Position numbers and translations under genes: made by a program
NCBI GenBank assembly: GCA_014529385.2
Contig: CM043965.1
Span: forward strand, 63,635,933-63,695,932
Direction of reading: 5' to 3'
Length of the DNA stretch: 60,000 nucleotides
Source of the DNA: Adiantum capillus-veneris
Lineage: Eukaryota > Streptophyta > Polypodiopsida > Polypodiales > Pteridaceae
Shown here: positions 52,620 to 60,000 of the stretch, one piece after another
Position numbering within the stretch: position 1 is the stretch's first letter
Layout: the number at the start of each line of letters is the position of its first letter
Notes under the pieces: model-generated
What the model was told of the DNA's origin: nothing
What the model saw: the letters and a program-made list of their open reading frames with translations, nothing else
Databases searched by the model: none

Positions 52620-53572
52620 TTAGCGGAAGTGGTGGATGTTGGATGGATACGCCGCGACGGACGTCAAGACAGCGAGAACCGTACCTAACATATAATGTCA
52701 GCTAAGGACGAAGCTCGACCCGCAGTCGCGTGGAAGCAAGCATAAGGTGTCAACCTACACTTGACTGACTCCTAACTAATTCCTACAGAGGTCTCTACCA
52801 ATTGTCTAAGTCACAGCCTTCAAGAGTGCATAAGAGGAAACTTCCTACAACGCTTTTTAGAGCCGAACACCCATCAAACAATCTCGAAACACCATAGAAC
52901 TTGAAGGAGATCCTACTAACACCAATAGGTCGCTCTCCCTAAGATCTATGAACCAAAATCCCAACCCAAAATACCCGGTGCAAAATCACGTAGGATGTCT
53001 GGCCGAAATTTACAGGTCTTCGTTTCCGAAATCTAAAGTGCCTAATGTATAGCTCTACTCAATGTGAACGCGTGGATATGCTACAATCCAAAATCGGACA
53101 ACATATGCTCACCCAATCACCAGATGAAGCTCGTAGAAGGAGCTTGCAAAGCCGGACCGTACGCGCGCAATGTAGGTATCAGCGCACAGCTCTCATCGGG
53201 GGCAACACGTTGCACTTCTCCGCACTCGATTCCGACCATCGGTGCACACATAGCGTCAAGATGAAGCTCACACTCTCTCTCGTACACATTATGCTCACTC
53301 ACAGACTTCAAAACTTGTTTTTTTTAAATGACAAAAGGTTTTTCATTAAGGTCAAAAAGTGGTATATATACCTTACAATTCTCAAACCCTAAAGTTCCAA
53401 AATCAACCAACTACTCCATCTATCTAGCAAAACTGGGATACAATCTGGAAACTTCTGTAAGTCCCAATATTTACAAGGTGAAAAATCAGGTTTCCTCAAT
53501 AAATGAATAATTACAAAAAAATGATAATCCTCCGAGTAGTTAGTCTCCGTGGGGTGTGTCCAGCTTCTAACA
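52620..53572 (-). repeat. 3' LTR of the two-ORF element (outer end uncertain)
   Basis: In minus orientation it starts TGTTAGAAGCTGG at 53572 right after a purine-rich tract. It has a TATA-like GTATATATACC near 53365 and continues for at least several hundred bases. At 52986-52997 it holds one half (AGACATCCTACG on the minus strand) of the palindrome found four times at 57213-58094. The far end could not be fixed; 52620 is a guess. Confidence 0.5.
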
Positions 53573-53587
53573 CTCCCCCCCTCCTTG
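53573..53587 (-). promoter_or_regulatory. Polypurine tract of the two-ORF element
   Basis: Minus strand AAGGAGGGGGGAG directly before TGTTAG. It lies about 40 bases after the ORF2 stop, so no room exists for RT or integrase between them. Confidence 0.75.
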
Positions 53588-53624
53588 CTCATGTCGTCCC
53601 CGACATGGCCGCTGATCCGCTTCT

Positions 53625-56339
53625 TCATTGTATGGTTTCACGCATCTTGATCAATGATTCGTACCTTGCATGCAGGTTCATCATTGTTGGGCCAAAAATA
53701 TCATTGTTTATTGTGAAGAAGCCTGTGTAGAACGCTTCTTCAAAGGCATGGAGGTGATAGGATGGTAGAAACATTATCCTTTGATACAACGCATGTATCA
53801 CCTCCTTGGAAGGCTGACCAGACAAATCATAAGCGCATCTGTAAGTATCTTGGAAGAAAAAGATAGTGTCTGTCACCTGGCCTGGCTTGAAAGTCTCAAA
53901 TACTGCCAAAAGTGTTTTGCAAATTTTCTTCATCATGATGCATGTAAGGTCAGGTGAGCCAGTGAACAATTTGATGGCGCCCGTTAGGGTTTTCACCATG
54001 TATTGGACACTTATTCTCTCACCCGCCTTCAAGTCCGGCAACTTAGGGTAATTCAGCCAAGTGGGTTGGCTCCTTTGCAAGATCTCCTGGGCTTTCCACG
54101 TCCTGATCCTTGGTAGAGGACAAAAGCTGAGGTTGTCTCTGATGTTTTTCGGTGTCTCTACCAAGTGGATTAGGTATTGTGGGTACTTTGTGAGCCAGGC
54201 CTTCCTCCATTTTGGCTGAGAATCAACAATTAGACTGACCCCTTCTGGTTGGGAAGTATCTGCGTTGTAGAGTGGTACGGCCGGCTCTTCTCCTATCCGC
54301 TTATTGATGGTGGCTGCGTCATATTTCAGCAATGGATATGGGAGAGAGGGTTGAAGCCATTTGCACCTGAGGTTGCTGGCGTCGATCTTCTGAATGGTCA
54401 TAGACTTGAAAACCCTCTGCTCCCACTCCAAGGCTTCCTTTGTTGTCTCTTTGATTTCCACCTCTATTGCCTTCCTTAGCTTCTCTTCCTCCTCCTGTGT
54501 TAGATCTTGTGGCTCTTGAGAGGATCCTTCTAGGATTTCCTCTTGCATAGGCGTGTCCACCGAATCTGCCACATTTTCTAAATCGATGCCCTCATTGGCT
54601 GCTGGCCCTGTGCCCTCTTGCTCTCCTGCTTGCTATCCTCTCAGCTCCTCTATCTGCTTTAGTAGTTTCTGTTTTTCTGATTCAGCTTCTTCACCCATAT
54701 TCACAAGGAGGTCATTTAATTCGGCGTTTATCCTCTCCGCCTCCTGGAGCTTTCTTTTTATACTTTCTACTTCCTCTTGCAGGGCTTTTTGGTCCTCTTC
54801 CATTCTTTTTTGCATGACAATAGACCCTTCTACCATCAACAATCTTTGCTTTTTCTCTAGAGTCAGCTCCTTCTGAAGTTCTTGCATTTGTTCTTCATAG
54901 AGTTGACTTTCCGCAGTGATGTGAGTCGAGCTAGTAGCTCTGACTCTAGCAGGGGATGCCCGCAGCCTCTGGATGGTCTGATCTTTCACTTTGAGCTGGT
55001 CCTTGAGCTCAAGGACCTCATCGTGGCTGGCTGGCTTCTTGATCTATCTCCGCCTTTTCTTTGGCGTTTCTCATGGCTTCAACTTCTTTAGATTCCTCAG
55101 CCATTGTAGGGTCAGGTTATCCATTTGCCTCTCGGCATCTATCAGTGATTTGCTGAGTTGTTGACATTCCTCTTCAACTCCTTGCATTCTTTGTGTTGCT
55201 GCCTGATTTTCTTCCTCCGTTGCCTGGCATCTTTGCAATGCCCTTGCTAGGCTGGCCTGTAGCTCAACCTCTCTCTCTTTCTACCTTTGACTTTGTCCTT
55301 GCAAAGTGTCTACTACCATCTTTGTCTTCACTTCAGTGGCCTTGAGAGCTGCCACCTCACTTTCTGAAGCCATGGGCTGTGCTCTCAACCTAGTTAGCTT
55401 CGTCATCACCACATCCCAGTCGTTGGAGGGTGGGTGCAGATCCACTGTATCTGTTGCAATTTATTTTAGTTCCACTAGCCTGATGCCTTGCATTTGTTCT
55501 TAAGGCCCTGTGCTTGCCAAGCCGAATGCGACTGTGGCAGCCTCTTCTTTTCTGTACCCTACAGCTAGCAGGTCCAAAAATGTGTTATATTCTTCGTTTG
55601 GCTTTGTCTCCTCACTCTTGGGTTTAAACTCTTCCCTTTCCTAGCTTTGGTCTCTCTTGGGCTCCTCCTGGCCTTTGTGTTTGTCTTCCTCCTCTTTATC
55701 TTCTTGTGGAGGGCTGTGAGGAGGTGGTGAGGACGGTGGGCTGGGTTTAGAACTGGTTGGTAGGGATGTAGGCTTTCCCTTTAAATCTCTGTCGGCTTTA
55801 GTTTTTCTTTCTCTCTCTTGGATCTCTTGCTCATCTAGCAGTTTCTGCCATATTTGCTCCACTTCCTCCTCTGTGAAAGGTACATGCGGTATATTCTCTG
55901 ATGCGGCATCAAGAATCTCAAATTTTTTGATATAATCCTCGAATTTGTCCCTTTGCACTCTTCGGGATGATCCCGCCATTGACTCTAGAGATGGCTTCCA
56001 GAGTTCATTCAAATCACCTTTAAGGGCTCTCTCTGCTCTGAAGCTCTCCATCATCCTCTCTAATCTTGCCGCTTTTTGTGACCTTGTTTCTTTCACCGGC
56101 ACTTGGGCAAACTCTTTCTTTTGCTCTAGCTGATCCTCTTGAACAGGTTCTAGCCGTCTTTTCAGTCTTGTAGCAACCCTTGGAGCTCTTTGTGGCTCGT
56201 CCTCTTTGTCTTCTTTTAGCCTCAGCCAGTCATTCTGAGACAGGGGGTCAGGCCATCTTCCTTTTGCGTGCAGTGCCCCATAAATCACCTTAGTGATTAG
56301 TTTTCCTGGCACAATATATGTTGGCTTCTTGTTACCCAT
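53625..56339 (-). pseudogene. ORF2 of the two-ORF element, about 900 aa with seven stops
   Basis: ATG at 56339 (MGNKKPTYIVPGKLITKVIY). One frame runs to the stop at 53625 with seven internal stops, first at 55641-55643 and last at about 54630. All seven are one C-to-T step from CAA, CAG or CGA. Content in order: GALHAKGRWPDPLSQNDWL, basic Arg/Glu region, FEDYIKKFEILDAASENIP, a Pro/Ser-rich acidic stretch, a long Gln/Glu/Leu coiled coil (about 55270-54650), and a conserved-looking C-terminal domain (KYPQYLIHLVETP, TIFFFQDTYRCAYDLSG, RIMFLPSYHLHAFEEAFYTG). I recognise no enzyme domain. A structural or gag-like role is inference. Confidence 0.65.
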
Positions 56340-56352
56340 CTTTACTAGGTTG

Positions 56353-57048
56353 TCATGTATATACGCTGCATAATTGATTGATTATCTTTGGGGTGCCTTT
56401 CGTCATTGCCCAAGTGAATGTTGTGGCAATTGCACCTGGCGGCATTCTGTACTTCTGTGGCCTCTTTGTACACATGTGGAAGTATTGGTTGTACAACTGG
56501 CTCATGATTGCCACTCTTGGGTTGGCAATATCTTCAAAAGTGTAGTTTCCTTTCTTCTCATTGTACACCTTGACATCATCCCTTATTTTCGTTACACTAT
56601 CCCCCTTGTTGGAGAGGTCCAGTGCATCTGCTACAACCTGCTTAGTGATGATTATTTATGTTTCTGGCCTGCCTTGTAGATTTGTTACTTTGGCCACTCA
56701 ATCTTCTTTGATGGTTGTCACAAACTCCCAGACTCTCTTTATGTCCACCCTTGCCGGTACTGCTTCAAAGTAGTTGTGGAGATCAATCTTCTCCAAGTAC
56801 CCGGTCATCTTACTTCTTACAAACTCATTGAGTTCTCGCGGCAGCATTGGTAGCTCGATCACATTCCCTTCAGTGTCTTTGAACACTCCTTGGTAGATCT
56901 TTAGGTCGTTGGACTCTAACAGATCTTCTTGGATCCATGTGTTGGTGGGCTTTAATGTTCCTTCTAGTATAACGAAGGGTTCCACTTCTTCTAGGTAATC
57001 CTTGATGGTCATTCTTTTCTTCTTTGTCGATGACTTCGCGGCTACCAT
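56353..57048 (-). pseudogene. ORF1 of the two-ORF element, about 231 aa with two stops
   Basis: ATG at 57048 (MVAAKSSTKKKRMTIKDYLE), frame to TGA 56353-56355 with a TGA at 56698-56700 and a TAA about 45 bases later. Reads VEPFVILEGTLKPTNTWIQE, MLPRELNEFVRSKMTGYL, VDIKRVWEFV, FEDIANPRVAIMSQLYNQYF, YRMPPGAIATTFTWAM. The ORF1 stop is 14 bases before the ORF2 ATG. The style recalls the so-called plant transposon protein domain carried by some plant LTR elements, but I cannot confirm it. Confidence 0.6.
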
Positions 57049-58100
57049 GGATCCTGTTGCACTCAGTAGTCCGAAGTTAGCGTTTTTTCCATATTAGCTG
57101 AGAAACTGAGTTTTAACTATCGAATGACTTGAAAATTGAAAATAAATCTTAAAAGGAACTTGTGAAACAGTGCATGTGCTCACAGTGCAAATCTGGCCAA
57201 AATTTTCCATTTAGACATCCTACGCGTAGGATGTCTTTTTCATCAGAATTGGTTAATACTTGACATGCTAGTAGTTCATGGATTATGGAACATGGCTATG
57301 TGCTTGGATATGGATTTGGGCATCAAAAAGTGGATTTTTTGGTTGATTCAGGCTTTAGGTCACAAATTGGGTAGAAATTCCATAACAGGTAGCAATTGAT
57401 GTCCAAATGGGTTGAAAATTGGTATATGGGCTCATTGCACCATGGTATTGGCTCCCATGATGTCACTCTTTGCACAGAAGGCCTAAATTATGTTGGAGAC
57501 ATCCTACGCGTAGGATGTCTATTTCATCAAAATGACATGAGATTTGTTATGTGGGTAGTCCTTGGCCTAGGGAATATGGCTATGTTTTTGGATTTGGATT
57601 TGGACAAGGATTGATGCTTGTAAGAGCCTGTGTAGTGTTTTTGGGCTCAAAATGTGTATCTTGAAGGTGTTGGGGGTCAAAAATGATTAGAATGGCTTCA
57701 AAATTGATATATGAGCTCTTGACGATGATGAGATGATTGGATCTAGAATGGACAAACATCCTCTGTAGGCCAAAAATGTCACATAGACATCCTACGCGTA
57801 GGATGTCTATTTCACTAGTTTTGGCTTCTCACCACACAGATTGGTTGTTGATTGTGTTGGTGAATGTGTTGTGCAAGTTTCATGTGATTTGGACAAGATT
57901 TGGTAGGTCTATGGCCCACTATTGCCTCTATGCCCTAACTTTGCGTTTTTTCATGCATATGAGGTCAATTTTGGTACAAATGTGATGAGACTTGGTGGAT
58001 AGCATGTAAAGGTCATTCAGAAAATGTGTATGATGAAAAATATTGGGATCTGTGTCTAGAAATGCCCTTGAGACATCCTACGCGTAGGATGTCTCCTGAT
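57049..58100. repeat. Tandem array, period about 286 bp, each with a 24-bp palindrome
   Basis: Upstream of ORF1. Perfect palindromes at 57213-57236, 57497-57520, 57785-57808 and 58071-58094, each AGACATCCTACG followed by its reverse complement. Spacing 284, 288 and 286 bp. The sequence between them is only loosely similar (for example GGCTATGT, TTGGATTTGGA, ATATGGGCTC/ATATGAGCTC), while the palindromes are identical. Confidence 0.92.
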
Positions 58101-60000
58101 GATTTTTTCATGGATTGTGCCCCTAGTGCCTGCCCTTGGTCCCCCTGAGTCCCTTTTAAACCTAATTTCAATAAAAAAAAGTCAAATGGATAGAGAATGA
58201 CTCCCTGTGTGGACTTCAGAGCCTCTCAAGCCATTTTCTGACTTTTGGAGTGCTTTTTGGCGATGAAATTTCTTGATGTTGGTCTCCATAGCTTCTCGAT
58301 CCCTTGGGGATACTCGCCGTATGGTTTTTGTCGAGTTTGGCTTCACCGGAGCTTCATTTGGCAATTTGTCGCTCTAGAAGCACCCATGGTTGCGTTTACA
58401 TATCTTCGATGATTTGTGGTGGTCTACCACCATAGGACTTGGTTGTTGATGGTCTAGGAAAGCCGCTCGTGAAGTTTGGTGGCAAACAGGCATGCGGTTT
58501 GGCCGCGAGAGCAATTTGATGCTTTGTGTTTTTGATGCCGATTCTGAAGTTTAGTGCCGCTTCGGGTCACTTTTTGGTCCTGCCGGTCACATAGACTTGT
58601 CGAGCATGTGAGATGCTCCTACCCATGAATTTTGGTAGCATTTGGTCGCCTTTTCGTTGATTTTCCATTTGGTGGCCTCTTGCGGGATTCTAGGAATTAG
58701 GGTTTTTCCCGATGGTTTTCTACTGCCTTTGGACATCCAGGACTTGTCTCCTATGCTAGGGTAAGCTGCCGATGAAGTCTTGTTGCTTTTGGGTTAGCCA
58801 TTAGGTCGCCGCCTCTACTTGTAGGTCTCTACCGCCCGCTTTGTGTGTGAACCCTACGCTAGTTTTAGCGACAAAACGACAAACATGCGCGAAAAGCTCA
58901 AGGTGGTGAGCCTACCTCTCATGTCTAAAGCTCGTCGGGTAGTCGTACGCGTCGTAGAAGCTACTCGAAGGTCCGTCCGTTCTAGGTGGCAGAAGCTCTC
59001 TCCACAAAGTCAAGAAAATGAGGTGAAAATTTATTATAATGGAGGTCCCCGAACCACTTTTCATGAAATTTGACATGTGTTCCTATCTTCTTGCGAGATG
59101 CGGTTTAGGCTCAAAAATTTCTTGATTTGGACTCCATTTGCTCTGTTTACCAGAAATTTGGCATTTCGGTCAAAACCTGGCCAAAACACGCTTTCCGCTC
59201 CAGTCTCATAATTGCACCCCCACTGTACCGTAGGTTGTCCTGTTTTCACTGATCATCCCCATATTTTCTGTTTTTTATTACGACTGTTTTTCACCTGCTT
59301 TTTGTATTTTTGAGTTTTTCTGCCGAAAATTAGCAAAATTAAAAGGAAAATAGCAAATCAAACCCAAAAATCATAATAATTCATAATATACATTCACATG
59401 CAATTTTTATGGCCGGATTTCTCCGTTTTACCAATATTTTGTCTGAAAAATGGCTATATCTACTTATATACACACACCTAAGGGCTTGATTTGGCGTTTG
59501 GTCCCATATACCTATAGATACATGCTATATAAGGGCACGTGTACTTGGGTTAGTCCAGAAAATTTTGCAATCAAACAACAACCCTTAAAATAGTCAAAAA
59601 TCATGCCCTTTTTTGCTCTTTATGCTATTGGTTCCGCATTTGAGAATGCCTCCCCCCCTCCTAGCCGGAGTCCTTCCCGGACGACAAGGTATCGCCTCGG
59701 AGTATGTGCCATGCATAGGTTGAAAAATTTGTGCTAATGCTTGGCCAATTAATGTGGCCCTATTTTATGCATACTCGGTCAATGCATGGAAAAAATTAAT
59801 GTTGTGCAAGAGAAGGAAATAAACAAGCTGCTTATTGGCATTCGCCGTCGAGGTTTCCTATTTTCTTTGCAAGTAACAACTGTAGCTCTACTGCTCTTTG
59901 TTTAATTGTCTTTTTTGCCACAGGCAATTGCTTTGCTGCTACTATTGATATAGCCGTAGTTGTTTCTATGGAGAGGATTGGCTTGGTCGGAATGGACGTG
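58101..60000. other. Unassigned; possible upstream leader or LTR of the two-ORF element
   Basis: More GC-rich at 58300-58980 with many GTTTGG/GGTCGC-type words but no ORF I can support. A plus-strand TATATAAG stands at 59526-59533. No match to the 3' LTR at 52620-53572 was seen. Confidence 0.35.

Noticed and set aside
57213-58094. CRISPR-like array
   Set aside because: Repeats are 24 bp but spacers are about 262 bp, related to one another, and the genome is eukaryotic.
1-60000. tRNA and rRNA genes
   Set aside because: None seen. The tRNA-like words found are retroelement primer sites.

Overview
This window looks like nuclear DNA of a land plant with a large, repeat-rich genome. The evidence is eukaryotic GT-AG introns, plant-type Ty3/gypsy (chromovirus and Tat) and Ty1/copia elements, long AG/CT microsatellites, nested insertions and no operons. 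A fern or similar lineage is my inference only. I found no clearly intact host gene, rRNA, tRNA or CRISPR array. Almost everything is a mobile element, a relic of one, or an unrecognised gene that probably belongs to one.

Layout. 1-5245 (-): a decayed chromovirus-like gypsy element with gag, pol remnants, an initiator-Met type primer site and a 1.9 kb LTR. 5246-6577 and 16855-17640 (+): two halves of an old Ulp1-protease-type transposon gene, split by a complete Tat-lineage gypsy element at 6578-16854. That element has 2073-bp LTRs, two small twin ORFs in its leader, gag-pol in one frame with four nonsense codons, a degenerate first RNase H, a second RNase H, and a DD35E integrase. 17641-21170: an unrecognised two-exon gene (-) and an LTR-like promoter and repeat region. 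21175-33276: a probable 12 kb DNA transposon with related inverted ends. It has genes on the + strand (21908-23250; 23650-25074) converging on a multi-exon transposase-like pseudogene on the - strand (29758-32699). A 5'-truncated gypsy copy (25886-29757) sits inside it, joined to a foldback sequence.

33277-34612: a protein-kinase-like pseudogene and another remnant. 34957-40813 (-): a decayed LTR element (LTR 40480-40813) with a zinc-knuckle protein, broken by a copia fragment (35640-37054) and a solo gypsy LTR (37773-39388, perfect 5-bp TSD). 41080-49560: two copies of one AT-rich repeat with a degenerate ~147-bp tandem array and a gag-like start, flanking another gypsy gag remnant. 49560-52600: low-complexity sequence, including a 32-base G run.

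52600-60000 (-): a non-autonomous LTR element with two novel ORFs and no polymerase between them and the polypurine tract. Upstream of ORF1 lie four identical 24-bp perfect palindromes about 286 bp apart. The best candidates for something undescribed are this palindrome-bearing two-ORF element, the convergent-gene DNA transposon, and the twin leader ORFs of the Tat element.
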